Shown piece after piece: positions 1-7,756 of a stretch of DNA of 64,000 nt; the first letter of the stretch is position 1, and every line of letters begins with the position of its first letter. Source of the DNA: Alphaproteobacteria bacterium (GTDB lineage: Bacteria > Pseudomonadota > Alphaproteobacteria > Rhizobiales > GCA-2746425); assembly GCA_024743215.1 (NCBI GenBank), contig JANSWZ010000001.1, positions 310,001 to 374,000 on the forward strand, written 5' to 3'. The notes beneath the pieces were generated by a model. That model did not search any database, was not told where the DNA came from, and was given only the letters and a program-made list of their open reading frames with translations. The position numbers and the translations under genes were made by a program.

Positions 1-32
1 CTGTGCGTTCATTGCAGGGCGATGAAAAGTAA

Positions 33-52
33 GGACCCGCCGTGGCGGGTCC
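33..52 (-). terminator. Hairpin terminator after the outer-membrane protein gene
   Basis: A perfect 9-bp inverted repeat, GGACCCGCC / GGCGGGTCC, has a 2-nt spacer. Read on the minus strand it is followed by a T-rich tract (TTACTTTT). It lies about 55 bp past the stop codon of the beta-barrel gene, so it most likely ends that transcript. Confidence 0.75.
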
Positions 53-105
53 GGGTGCAGACATTTATGTAAAAGCAAAAGCGAGTTGTAAAGCGGGATG
101 CCAGA

Positions 106-1038
106 CTAGGTGACGCCGCTATAAAGGCTCTCGAGTGGTTTCAGCACTTCGAACGGATCCAAAGTAACTCCGCCTCTGTCTCGAGATTTAAGAGTCTCAG
201 CACCAAGATTCATTTTTACGCCTACCAAAACAGTTGTCCGACTTGATTCAACGCCTTCATTGTCAGCAATCTGCCAGGAAATGTCGCTCGTCAGGCTGAA
301 TGGCGTATCAGCAAACCTGTATTCGGTACCGGCCGCAAGTTCCAAAGCATCCAAGGCGTCCGAACCCTCAAAGTCATACTGCTGATAGGCATAGGTGCCC
401 TTCACATCAAACCGCCAGTTGTCGGTGTAAAAATACCGTGCTTCCAATGATGCGATCAGACCATCGCTTGCGAAGTTGCTACTACCAAATGGACCGCCGC
501 CGTCTGTTTTCGTTCTTTGGTAGCCTGCCTGCCCATAAAACGTGAAATTACCGTAATATTTCTGAGCCTCACCGCCGAAATAAAAGCGAGTTGTGTCTTG
601 GTTGAAACCGGCAAAGTCGAAAGATGTTTTCCCAAGTTGCACAATTGCGCCCAGCAGATAACTTGAATTTTGCGTGTAGATGTGGGTTGCGGCATCAAAA
701 TCTGATGAAGTTACATTTCCGTCAACAAATCCGCCGTTATAATCTACTCCCAAATCGCTTCGATCATAGACGAGGTCCTTTTGTATACTCACACCATTAT
801 CGAAGTGGTAGACACCGGACGCACGTGCGCCGTAGCTGAAGTCTTCAAAATTTTCTGAATAATCATCTTGTTCGAGTTTGGTCCAATTGTATCCACCAAA
901 AGTCGAGAAATAAGCATCCCACTTTATCTCGCGGCTGGCGCCATCCATCAATTCATAGTTCATCTCGGGCAATTCTTCCGAAAATGCCATTGACGTCGAT
1001 AGTGCGAGCAAAATCCCGCTTAGCACGTACTTTTTCAT
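106..1038 (-). CDS. Outer-membrane beta-barrel (porin-like) protein
   Basis: This 310-residue protein begins with a classical signal peptide: MKK, then a hydrophobic stretch ending near SMAFS at about residue 20. The mature part is rich in alternating aromatic and polar residues (FYFGGEAQ, FTFYGQAGY, YRFADTPF), as in transmembrane beta strands, and has many Asp, Asn and Gly turns. It is expected to sit in the outer membrane. I cannot name a family; size and composition fit a small general porin or OmpW/OmpA-barrel-like protein. The C-terminus (SLYSGVT) lacks the usual terminal Phe of classical porins. It is a single-gene unit with its own downstream hairpin at 33-52 and is transcribed in the same direction as glnBA, separated from glnA by about 200 bp. 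Confidence 0.7.
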   Translation of the reverse strand: MKKYVLSGILLALSTSMAFSEELPEMNYELMDGASREIKWDAYFSTFGGYNWTKLEQDDYSENFEDFSYGARASGVYHFDNGVSIQKDLVYDRSDLGVDYNGGFVDGNVTSSDFDAATHIYTQNSSYLLGAIVQLGKTSFDFAGFNQDTTRFYFGGEAQKYYGNFTFYGQAGYQRTKTDGGGPFGSSNFASDGLIASLEARYFYTDNWRFDVKGTYAYQQYDFEGSDALDALELAAGTEYRFADTPFSLTSDISWQIADNEGVESSRTTVLVGVKMNLGAETLKSRDRGGVTLDPFEVLKPLESLYSGVT

Positions 1039-1193
1039 AAATACCCCGATTCGTGTTGCCGTATCTCAAGATGATATCATTTTCAGGTGCAGCTACATGT
1101 ATCTAAAAAGCAACAAATCACGCTATGCGGGTATTTTTCTATCTGGGGTCCGAAAAAGGGGAGCTGCAACTTATAGTTCAGTTGCGCCACTGT

Positions 1194-1228
1194 CGGAAAG
1201 GCACGGCATGTCACACAGTGCCTTTCCG
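1194..1228 (-). terminator. Hairpin after glnA
   Basis: An 11-bp perfect inverted repeat, CGGAAAGGCAC / GTGCCTTTCCG, has a 13-nt loop and starts about 20 bp beyond the glnA stop. No clear U-run follows on the minus strand, so it may be a weak terminator or an mRNA 3'-end stabilising hairpin. Confidence 0.55.
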
Positions 1229-1246
1229 GATAGTATGGCTGCCGTG

Positions 1247-2656
1247 TTAGACAGAGTAGTACATGTCGAACTCAACCGGATGCGGTGTGTGTTCGTAACG
1301 GATGTTCTCTTCCATTTTCAGGTCGACATAGGCGTCGATCTGATCGTCGTCCATAACGCCACCGGCTTTCAGGAAGTCGCGGTCAGCGTCAAGGCTTTCC
1401 AGAGCTTCCCGAAGGGAGCCTGCTACAGTTGGGATTTCCGCCAGTTCTGCTGGTGGCAGATCATACAGATCCTTATCCATGGCTTCGCCCGGGTGCAGCT
1501 TGTTCTTGATACCATCAAGGCCAGCCATCAGGAGGGCAGTGAAGGCAAGGTAAGGATTGGCTGTCGGATCTGGGAACCTGATTTCAACGCGCTTGCCTTT
1601 TGGCGATGCACTGAACGGAATGCGACAGGACGCTGAACGGTTGCGTGCTGAGTAGGCCAGCAGAACCGGTGCTTCATAACCTGGAACCAGACGTTTGTAG
1701 GAATTGGTCGATGGGTTCGTGAATGCGTTAATCGCTTTTGCGTGCTTCAGAATACCGCCAATATAGAACAGGCACTCTTCCGACAGATCAGCATATTGAT
1801 TGCCAGCAAACAACGGATTGCCGTCTTTCCAGATCGACTGATGGCAGTGCATGCCTGTGCCATTGTCACCAAAGACCGGTTTGGGCATGAATGTGGCCGT
1901 TTTGCCCCAGGCATGAGCCACCTGATGGACAACATATTTGTAGATCTGCTGGTGATCGGCCATTTTTGTCAATGTCTGGAAGACCAGGCCCAATTCGTGC
2001 TGTGCAGAAGCCACTTCGTGGTGGTGCTTTTCAACAACTACGCCCATGTCTTTCATTTTCTGCAGCATGTCGCCGCGCCAGTCCTGGCCGGAATCCACAG
2101 GAGGAACCGGGAAGTAGCCACCTTTGGTTCTTGGCCGGTGACCCATATTGCCGCCTTCATATTCCGAGTAGGAATTTACGGGCAGTTCAGAACTGTCGAG
2201 CAAGAAGCCGGTGTTGTAAGGTTCGGTGGAGAACCGTACATCGTCAAACACGAAGAATTCAGCCTCAGGGCCAACATATACAGTGTCGCCGGTGCCGGAT
2301 GATTTGACGTAGGCTTCGGCTTTCTTGGCGGTCATTCGTGGATCGCGATTATAGCCTTCGCCGCTGATCGGATCCAGAATATCGCAGAAGATCGCTAGGG
2401 TTGGCGCCTGGAAGAACGGGTCTTTGGCAGCCGTTGATGCATCAGGCATCAGTGTCATGTCAGATTCATTGATGGCTTTCCAGCCGGCGATGGAGGATCC
2501 ATCAAACATAACGCCATCGGCGAACATATCTTCATCAACGACAGATGCGTCCATTGTTACGTGCTGCATTTTTCCCCGAGGATCGGTGAAACGCAGATCG
2601 ACGTATTGAATGTCGTCATCTTTGATCTGTTTCAGAATGTCATTTTCGGTTGCCAT
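1247..2656 (-). CDS. glnA: Glutamine synthetase type I
   Basis: It catalyses ATP-dependent amidation of glutamate to glutamine, the main ammonium assimilation step, as a cytoplasmic dodecamer. The 469-residue length matches GSI. Visible family landmarks are [10 protein letters not shown] near residue 50, the metal site [11 protein letters not shown] near 128, [10 protein letters not shown] near 265 (ammonium/ATP region) and [10 protein letters not shown] near 338. The adenylylation-site tyrosine is Tyr398 in [10 protein letters not shown], so activity is probably controlled by GlnE adenylylation, with PII input from the adjacent glnB. A Shine-Dalgarno-like AAGGGAAG precedes the ATG. It lies 83 bp downstream of glnB on the same strand, the common alphaproteobacterial glnBA order, and is probably co-transcribed from the sigma-54 promoter at 3162-3178. 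Confidence 0.98.
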   Translation of the reverse strand: MATENDILKQIKDDDIQYVDLRFTDPRGKMQHVTMDASVVDEDMFADGVMFDGSSIAGWKAINESDMTLMPDASTAAKDPFFQAPTLAIFCDILDPISGEGYNRDPRMTAKKAEAYVKSSGTGDTVYVGPEAEFFVFDDVRFSTEPYNTGFLLDSSELPVNSYSEYEGGNMGHRPRTKGGYFPVPPVDSGQDWRGDMLQKMKDMGVVVEKHHHEVASAQHELGLVFQTLTKMADHQQIYKYVVHQVAHAWGKTATFMPKPVFGDNGTGMHCHQSIWKDGNPLFAGNQYADLSEECLFYIGGILKHAKAINAFTNPSTNSYKRLVPGYEAPVLLAYSARNRSASCRIPFSASPKGKRVEIRFPDPTANPYLAFTALLMAGLDGIKNKLHPGEAMDKDLYDLPPAELAEIPTVAGSLREALESLDADRDFLKAGGVMDDDQIDAYVDLKMEENIRYEHTPHPVEFDMYYSV

Positions 2657-2698
2657 AGATCGCTTCCCTTTGGAATTTTTTTAAACTGTTGACGAGGA

Positions 2699-2720
2699 GG
2701 GGCTTTATCAGAAAAGCCCC
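2699..2720 (-). other. Intercistronic hairpin between glnB and glnA
   Basis: A perfect 8-bp inverted repeat, GGGGCTTT / AAAGCCCC, with a 6-nt loop lies in the 83-bp gap between glnB and glnA. No U-run follows on the minus strand, so full termination is unlikely. It may tune the glnB:glnA transcript ratio or protect mRNA ends. Confidence 0.5.
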
Positions 2721-2739
2721 AGAAAATTTAGTTGTTTTT

Positions 2740-3093
<354 letters not shown>

Positions 3094-3161
3094 TCAGCCT
3101 AATGACATTTCATGTGTTCCACAGATCGGAAGGGATCACTGTGTGCCGATGATGGGATATT

Positions 3162-3178
3162 AGCAAAAACCATGCCAA
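3162..3178 (-). promoter_or_regulatory. Sigma-54 promoter of glnB-glnA
   Basis: On the minus strand the sequence TTGGCATG-N4-TTGCT matches the RpoN consensus TGGCACG-N4-TTGCW at almost every position, with the invariant GG and GC correctly spaced. It points toward glnB, with the predicted transcript start near 3150, giving a leader of about 70 nt. Nitrogen-regulated glnBA operons in proteobacteria commonly use NtrC plus sigma-54. Confidence 0.75.
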
Positions 3179-3291
3179 TTTCTTGTTAGCAGAAAAATTG
3201 TTAATCAGTCACAGAAAATGGCGGCATCCCGTAAATTGGAAGCTGGTTCATTGCCATGAAATGGTCTCAAATCAGCTGACTGCTTCTTATT

Positions 3292-3342
3292 TGTGCATTT
3301 TATCGATTAAATAATGTGCATTTTCGGTTTTGATGGTTAAAT
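3292..3342. repeat. Imperfect direct repeat upstream of the glnB promoter
   Basis: Two back-to-back units begin TGTGCATTTT (3292 and 3315) and end in GATTAAATA / GGTTAAATA, followed by a related TTGCGCA at 3344. They lie about 115-180 bp upstream of the sigma-54 promoter, in the range of an enhancer-binding protein. TGCA-containing half-sites recall NtrC sites, but no convincing NtrC palindrome is visible. Confidence 0.35.
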
Positions 3343-3521
3343 ATTGCGCATGCGCTGGCCCGGGGTTCGAGTTTGAACGTGACAACTTTGTTTCGTTTGC
3401 AGATTAACGGGAATTAAGCGCGGTTTTGACGGGTTTTGGTTGACCCAATCGGACAGCTTGATATAGAGGCGCGATCAAATTGGTATCGCTTTGAGATGCT
3501 GACCTGTTGAATCTGCTTAAT

Positions 3522-3606
3522 GCGGGCGTGGTGGAATTGGTAGACACGCAAGATTTAGGTTCTTGTGGCGCAAGCTGTGGGGGTTCAAGTCCCTCCGCCC
3601 GCACCA
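3522..3606 (+). tRNA. tRNA-Leu (anticodon UAG)
   Basis: The gene is 85 nt including an encoded CCA. The acceptor arms GCGGGCG (3522-3528) and CGCCCGC (3596-3602) pair perfectly. The anticodon stem CAAGA/TCTTG encloses loop TTTAGGT with anticodon TAG at 3556-3558. A long variable arm (TGGCGCAAGCTGTG region) and the T-loop GTTCAAGTC are present, typical of class II leucine tRNA. It reads CUA/CUN codons. Confidence 0.97.
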
Positions 3607-3746
3607 GTTCAATGTGGTCTCGCGGTTCATGTGGTGATCAATGCATGTGATCATCAAGGCGTGTGAGCATCCAGGTTTGAAACAATAATATAATGCCGCT
3701 GAACCGGAATTGGGCAGTTGGCCAATTAAACGTCAGGACGACAAAG

Positions 3747-5114
3747 ATGCAGGTTAGTGAAACCCTGAACGAAGGCTTGAAGCGCGAACTGGACATTGTG
3801 GTTCCGGCGTCGCACATGAAAGATCGCATGGAAGCGAAACTGGATGAACTGAAAGATCAGGTCCAGCTTAAAGGCTTCCGCAAAGGCAAGGTGCCCGTTG
3901 CGCATCTGCGTCAGATGTATGGCAAGTCCATCATGAGCGACATTTTGCAGGAAGAGTTGAACCAGTCTTCTCAAAAGGCCATCTCTGACCGGTCGGAAAA
4001 GCCTGCCATGCAGCCGAAGATCGAGCTGCCTGAAGAAGAAGGCGCTGCAGATAAAATTCTGAGTGGCGACGCTGATCTTGCCTATAAGATTTCCTATGAA
4101 ATCGTGCCTGCCATTGAAGAACTGGACTATGGCAAGCTGACGATTGAGCGTCCCGTTGTGGATGTTTCCGAAGCGGAAATCGATGAACGCCTTCAGGAAA
4201 TCGGCGAGAGCAATCGGCCATACGAAACCAAGACCGGTGCTGCTGAAGACAAGGATCGCCTGACAATTGCCTATCTTGGCAAGCTGGATGGCGAGCCGTT
4301 TGAAGGTGGTCAGGACGATAATGCGATGCTGGTGCTCGGATCAGGTCAATTCATCCCCGGCTTTGAAGAACAACTGATCGGCGCCAAAGCCGGTGACGAA
4401 AAAACCATCAAGGTCAAATTTCCCGATGACTATCAGGCAGAAATGCTCAAGGGTCAGGATGCCGAGTTTGAAGTGACTGTACGCGATGTCGCGGCTCCTG
4501 GAGATGTGGTGCTGGACGATGAGTTTGCGACGCGCCTGGGTTTGGAATCCATCGAAAAGCTGCGCGAAGCTGTTCGTCAGCAGGTTGAAGGCCAGTATGG
4601 TGGTGTCACCCGTCAGAAGGTAAAGCGTCAGCTTCTGGATCAACTGGACGAAATGCACGCTTTTGAATTGCCGCCAACTCTGGTTGAGCAGGAATTTGAA
4701 AATATCTGGCGTCAGGTTACCCAAGATATTGAAAAAAACGGCAAGTCATTTGAAGACGAAGACACAACTGAAGAAGAAGCTCGGGCTGACTACCAGAAAA
4801 TCGCCGAGCGCCGTGTTCGCCTCGGTCTGGTGCTGGCTGAAATTGGCGACAACAACAAGGTTCAGATTACGGATGAAGAGCTGCAGCGGGCTTTGATCGA
4901 GCAGATCCGCCAGTTTCCGGGTCAGGAACAGCAGGCTTTCGATTATTATCGGAACAACCCTGAAGCAATGGCCAGTCTGCGTGCGCCACTGTTTGAAGAA
5001 AAAGTTGTCGACTACCTGCTTGAGCTTGCCAATGTGACGGACAAGACCGTGACGAAGGAAGAGCTAAATGCTGATGATGACGAAGAAGGTCACAATCATG
5101 ATCACGACCATTAA
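3747..5114 (+). CDS. tig: Trigger factor, ribosome-associated chaperone/prolyl isomerase
   Basis: It binds the ribosome next to the exit tunnel and shields nascent chains. From the ATG at 3747 (AGGA eight bases upstream) the protein is 455 residues, normal for the family. It starts MQVSETLNEGLKRELDIVVP, the N-terminal ribosome-binding domain, with the ribosome-docking signature GFRKGKVP near residue 45. A central FKBP-like domain (about 150-240, with GSGQFIPGFEEQLIG) and a helical C-terminal substrate-binding domain follow. An in-frame ATG 54 bp upstream lacks a Shine-Dalgarno and family similarity. The tail is acidic and His-rich (HNHDHDH), common in trigger factors. A strong intrinsic terminator follows at 5161. 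Confidence 0.97.
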   Translation: MQVSETLNEGLKRELDIVVPASHMKDRMEAKLDELKDQVQLKGFRKGKVPVAHLRQMYGKSIMSDILQEELNQSSQKAISDRSEKPAMQPKIELPEEEGAADKILSGDADLAYKISYEIVPAIEELDYGKLTIERPVVDVSEAEIDERLQEIGESNRPYETKTGAAEDKDRLTIAYLGKLDGEPFEGGQDDNAMLVLGSGQFIPGFEEQLIGAKAGDEKTIKVKFPDDYQAEMLKGQDAEFEVTVRDVAAPGDVVLDDEFATRLGLESIEKLREAVRQQVEGQYGGVTRQKVKRQLLDQLDEMHAFELPPTLVEQEFENIWRQVTQDIEKNGKSFEDEDTTEEEARADYQKIAERRVRLGLVLAEIGDNNKVQITDEELQRALIEQIRQFPGQEQQAFDYYRNNPEAMASLRAPLFEEKVVDYLLELANVTDKTVTKEELNADDDEEGHNHDHDH

Positions 5115-5160
5115 GGTCTGATTGCCTAACGGCTATTTCTGACATTTTGATCTGCATCAA

Positions 5161-5189
5161 GGCCCCGCCCGACAAGGCGGGGTCTTTTG
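5161..5189 (+). terminator. Intrinsic terminator after tig
   Basis: GGCCCCGCC and GGCGGGGTC form a GC-rich stem with a 6-nt loop followed by CTTTTG, about 45 bp past the tig stop codon. This is a textbook Rho-independent terminator. Confidence 0.9.
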
Positions 5190-5261
5190 TTTATGGGCAT
5201 TTTTGATTCAGGTCTGGGTGTCCACACCAATTGAATGTGAACCAGAAGGACGGGCCGGAAT

Positions 5262-5624
5262 ATGGGATGGATTGAAAACTCTACACGTGTGACTTGCCTG
5301 ACGGCACTCTTCGTCGGCTTGCTGGCCTTGCCTGCGGTCGCCGCGTCTCATTTAAACAATGACGAGTTGAAATCTGTGCTCAGAGGTCAGACCCTGGCTC
5401 AGGACAGATGCGCAACTTGCCATGAAGTCGGTTCGGAGGGCACGAGCACGCATCCCGAAGCTGTGCCATTTCGCTATATTGCCAGGCTATATCCGGTTGA
5501 GAACCTTGCGGAGGCCTTTGCCGAGGGGATTTATGTCGGACACCCTGACATGCCAACATTTGAACTGTCTGTGGATGATTTGAGCGATCTGTTGAACTAT
5601 TTGAGAGCGGTTCAAGAAGACTGA
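5262..5624 (+). CDS. Small periplasmic monohaem cytochrome c
   Basis: The 120-residue protein has a Sec signal peptide (charged start, hydrophobic residues 11-27, cleavage near AVAA-SH). A single haem-binding motif CATCH (Cys50, Cys53, His54) follows, and Met97 in HPDMPTF is the likely distal axial ligand. The mature protein of about 92 residues is class I cytochrome c-like, probably a soluble periplasmic electron carrier. Partner unknown. Start ATG is preceded by AGAAGGACGGG. Its 3' end is overlapped for 138 bp by a convergent reading frame (5487-5858, minus). Confidence 0.85.
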   Translation: MGWIENSTRVTCLTALFVGLLALPAVAASHLNNDELKSVLRGQTLAQDRCATCHEVGSEGTSTHPEAVPFRYIARLYPVENLAEAFAEGIYVGHPDMPTFELSVDDLSDLLNYLRAVQED

Positions 5625-5858
5625 GCGTTGGTCGCATCGCGCTTTCAATTGCTCAATTTTCAGCAAGGTCTGCTGTGAAATTGGCCGCTTGCCTTCAAAA
5701 CAAGGTGGCGCGATGCTTTCCACCAGACCGGCCAGCGTCATGTCGATCCGCTCTGCGAGGCCTTTGAGGGTTTTCAGCCATCGCTTTTCGATGTGCATGT
5801 CTGTTTGTACGCGTTCAAACGGTTGGGCCGATCTGTTTTTCGGAGCTGTGGGTACCAA
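5487..5858 (-). CDS. Possible ribbon-helix-helix-type small protein
   Basis: A 123-residue frame whose middle (KRWLKTLKGLAERIDMT, then LAGLVESI, and FEGKRPISQQTLLKIEQLK) resembles small DNA-binding-like proteins that pair a helix, an LGDLVEGIVLHAF-type segment and a terminal LEKIRQLK helix. From about residue 85 on, similarity stops and the frame runs antisense into the cytochrome gene for 138 bp. The gene may therefore have lost its original end by frameshift, or may terminate normally with an overlapping tail. Start is uncertain: Met at 5858 or at 5798. Family assignment is from memory of motif shape only. Confidence 0.4.
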   Translation of the reverse strand: MVPTAPKNRSAQPFERVQTDMHIEKRWLKTLKGLAERIDMTLAGLVESIAPPCFEGKRPISQQTLLKIEQLKARCDQRSVFLNRSQIVQQIAQIIHRQFKCWHVRVSDINPLGKGLRKVLNRI

Positions 5859-5960
5859 TGCACCTAGTTATTTCAGTCAATCCTAACTTTCATCGATTGC
5901 CGATGATGACATGGATTTGTTTTTGAGTTAGCCTCACCGTGCTGTCCGGACAAGTCCGGG

Positions 5961-6195
5961 CCGACAACGGGAGAGGGCTATCAGCCTTGACCAGTCAATT
6001 TTGACCAGTCAGGATCGATGCCGCCGAAGGTGAAAATGCCCATAATCTCTCAGGCAAAAGGACCGTTGTCGGAAAAGCACTCTGGAAAGTCGAACCGGTT
6101 GGTTCGCGCCGAAGGTGTAAGTGGAATTGTCTGTCGGCATATCATTGCCAACAAGCGGTTGCGCAAGTCTCTCAGGCTTTAGACAGAGGGGTCGG
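5961..6195 (+). promoter_or_regulatory. Tandem glycine riboswitch (two aptamers)
   Basis: Aptamer I is bounded by the perfect pair CCGACAACGG (5961-5970) / CCGTTGTCGG (6063-6072). Aptamer II is bounded by CTCTG (6080) / CAGAG (6184). Each contains the conserved core blocks: GCCGAAGGTG plus CTCTCAGGCAAAAGGACCG in the first, and GCGCCGAAGGTG plus CTCTCAGGCTTTAGACAGAG in the second. A CCGGAC/GTCCGG hairpin (5946-5959) precedes it. Glycine binding should switch on the gcvT-gcvH-gcvP operon beginning at 6248. A 14-bp-period duplication of TTGACCAGTCA (5987, 6001) sits in a variable arm of aptamer I. Confidence 0.95.
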
Positions 6196-6247
6196 CCATT
6201 GCAATTTTGCAGTGGACGATTTCTGTTGTTTGATGTCGGGAGCCCAT

Positions 6248-7324
6248 ATGAAACAGACCCCCCTCTATGATCTGCATATTGCCGAAGGCGCTAAAATGGG
6301 CGCGTTCGCGGGTTATGATATGCCATTGTTCTACCCATCGGGGTTGATGAAAGAACATTTGCATACGCGGGTATCTGCTGGATTGTTTGATATTTCGCAT
6401 ATGGTGCATGTGGAGATTACGGGCAGTCAGGCTTCTGCATTGATCGAGCATCTGTGCCCCTATGTTGCCAGTGAGCAAGGGATCAATGCGTCCCGCTATA
6501 CATTCTTTCTGGACGATGCTGCTGGCATTATTGATGATTTGATCATCACCCGGTTGGATGATCTGCGATATCTCGTGGTGGCCAATGCTGGCTGCGCGGA
6601 AAAGGATGTTGCTCATATCAGGGCGCATGCGGAAGCGTTTGATGTATCCGTCAATGTGATACCGCGCGGTTTTCTGGCGTTGCAGGGACCTCAAGCTGAG
6701 GCGGTACTGGCCGATCAAGGCTTTGCTGTATCCCAGATGGACTTCATGACAGGCATTGAGCCAAAACCGGGCTGGTTCCTGTCCAGAAGTGGCTATACGG
6801 GCGAAGACGGTTTCGAGATTGCAATGCCAGAGACGGAGTGTGACGCGTTTGCCCGCGCTTTGTTGAGCGATGAGCGTGTTATAGCCGTTGGTCTGGGTGC
6901 GCGAGACAGTTTGCGACTGGAAGCAGGGCTTTCTCTTTATGGGCAGGACCTTTCCGACACGATCAATCCCCATGAAGCGGGGTTAATCTGGGCAATTCCC
7001 AAGGAACTGCGTAAGGATGGGACGTTTATTGGCGCAAAGGCGTTGGCGGACAAGATCAGCGCCGGGCGCAGCCGTATGCGTGTCGGGCTCGTGCCAGAGG
7101 GGCGCATGCCAGTGCGGGCAGGCGCACTCTTGTTGAATGAAGCCGGATCTGAAATTGGTGTTGTGACATCAGGCGGATATGGCCCTTCAATTGAAAGCGG
7201 CGTGGCCCTGGGACTGATTGCTGTTTCTGCTGCTGATATGCCCATATTTGCCGAAGTTCGCGGCAATAAAATTCCCATGCAGAGGGCAAAGCTGCCTTTT
7301 GTTCCTCATCAGTACAAACGATAA
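6248..7324 (+). CDS. gcvT: Glycine cleavage system T protein (aminomethyltransferase)
   Basis: It transfers the aminomethyl carbon from lipoyl-GcvH to tetrahydrofolate, releasing ammonia. From the ATG at 6248 the protein is 358 residues and begins [20 protein letters not shown], matching the family N-terminus (TPLYDLH...GAKMVPFAGY). GGGAG five bases upstream supports this over GTG 6212 and ATG 6233. Family landmarks are GLFDISHM near residue 45, [13 protein letters not shown] near 180 and [13 protein letters not shown] near 218 (folate and substrate contacts). It is first gene of the gcvTHP operon under the glycine riboswitch, with 26 bp to gcvH. Confidence 0.96.
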   Translation: MKQTPLYDLHIAEGAKMGAFAGYDMPLFYPSGLMKEHLHTRVSAGLFDISHMVHVEITGSQASALIEHLCPYVASEQGINASRYTFFLDDAAGIIDDLIITRLDDLRYLVVANAGCAEKDVAHIRAHAEAFDVSVNVIPRGFLALQGPQAEAVLADQGFAVSQMDFMTGIEPKPGWFLSRSGYTGEDGFEIAMPETECDAFARALLSDERVIAVGLGARDSLRLEAGLSLYGQDLSDTINPHEAGLIWAIPKELRKDGTFIGAKALADKISAGRSRMRVGLVPEGRMPVRAGALLLNEAGSEIGVVTSGGYGPSIESGVALGLIAVSAADMPIFAEVRGNKIPMQRAKLPFVPHQYKR

Positions 7325-7350
7325 TTTACCTTGCAAAGGAAGACACACCA

Positions 7351-7719
7351 ATGAGCACAACTTACTACACCGAAGAGCACGAATGGCTGCGCGTCGAGGG
7401 TGACGTGGCGACTGTAGGTATTACCAATCACGCGCAGGAGCAGTTGGGCGATCTTGTCTTTGTTGATCTGCCGACGACCGGCACAAGTGTGGAACAAGGT
7501 GATGATGTGGTGGTTGTGGAATCCGTCAAGGCGGCATCCGATGTTTATGCCCCTGCATCGGGCGAAGTTGTCGAGATCAACGAAACACTCGCCAATGAAG
7601 CCGCTCTGGTCAATGCAGATGCTGAAGGGGCCGGTTGGCTTTACAAAATGAAGCTCTCCAAACCGGAAGAGTTGGAGCAATTGCTGGATTTAGCCTCCTA
7701 TACCGCCCAGATTTCCTGA
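7351..7719 (+). CDS. gcvH: Glycine cleavage system H protein (lipoyl carrier)
   Basis: This 122-residue lipoyl shuttle carries the aminomethyl group between GcvP, GcvT and lipoamide dehydrogenase. The lipoyl-lysine is Lys60 in [16 protein letters not shown]-terminal [14 protein letters not shown] and C-terminal GWLYKMKL are diagnostic. Shine-Dalgarno AAAGGAAG lies before the ATG. It sits between gcvT and gcvP, spaced 26 and 37 bp. Confidence 0.98.
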   Translation: MSTTYYTEEHEWLRVEGDVATVGITNHAQEQLGDLVFVDLPTTGTSVEQGDDVVVVESVKAASDVYAPASGEVVEINETLANEAALVNADAEGAGWLYKMKLSKPEELEQLLDLASYTAQIS

Positions 7720-7756
7720 TCTTTTAGCCTTACAGCCCCTCCCGGAGAGTTTTACA

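Noticed and set aside
3404-3604. 66-residue minus-strand frame over tRNA-Leu
   Set aside because: It is the antisense of the tRNA gene, a known annotation artefact; no Shine-Dalgarno and no other support.
6179-6973. 264-residue minus-strand frame
   Set aside because: Antisense to gcvT and partly over the glycine riboswitch; no family motifs.
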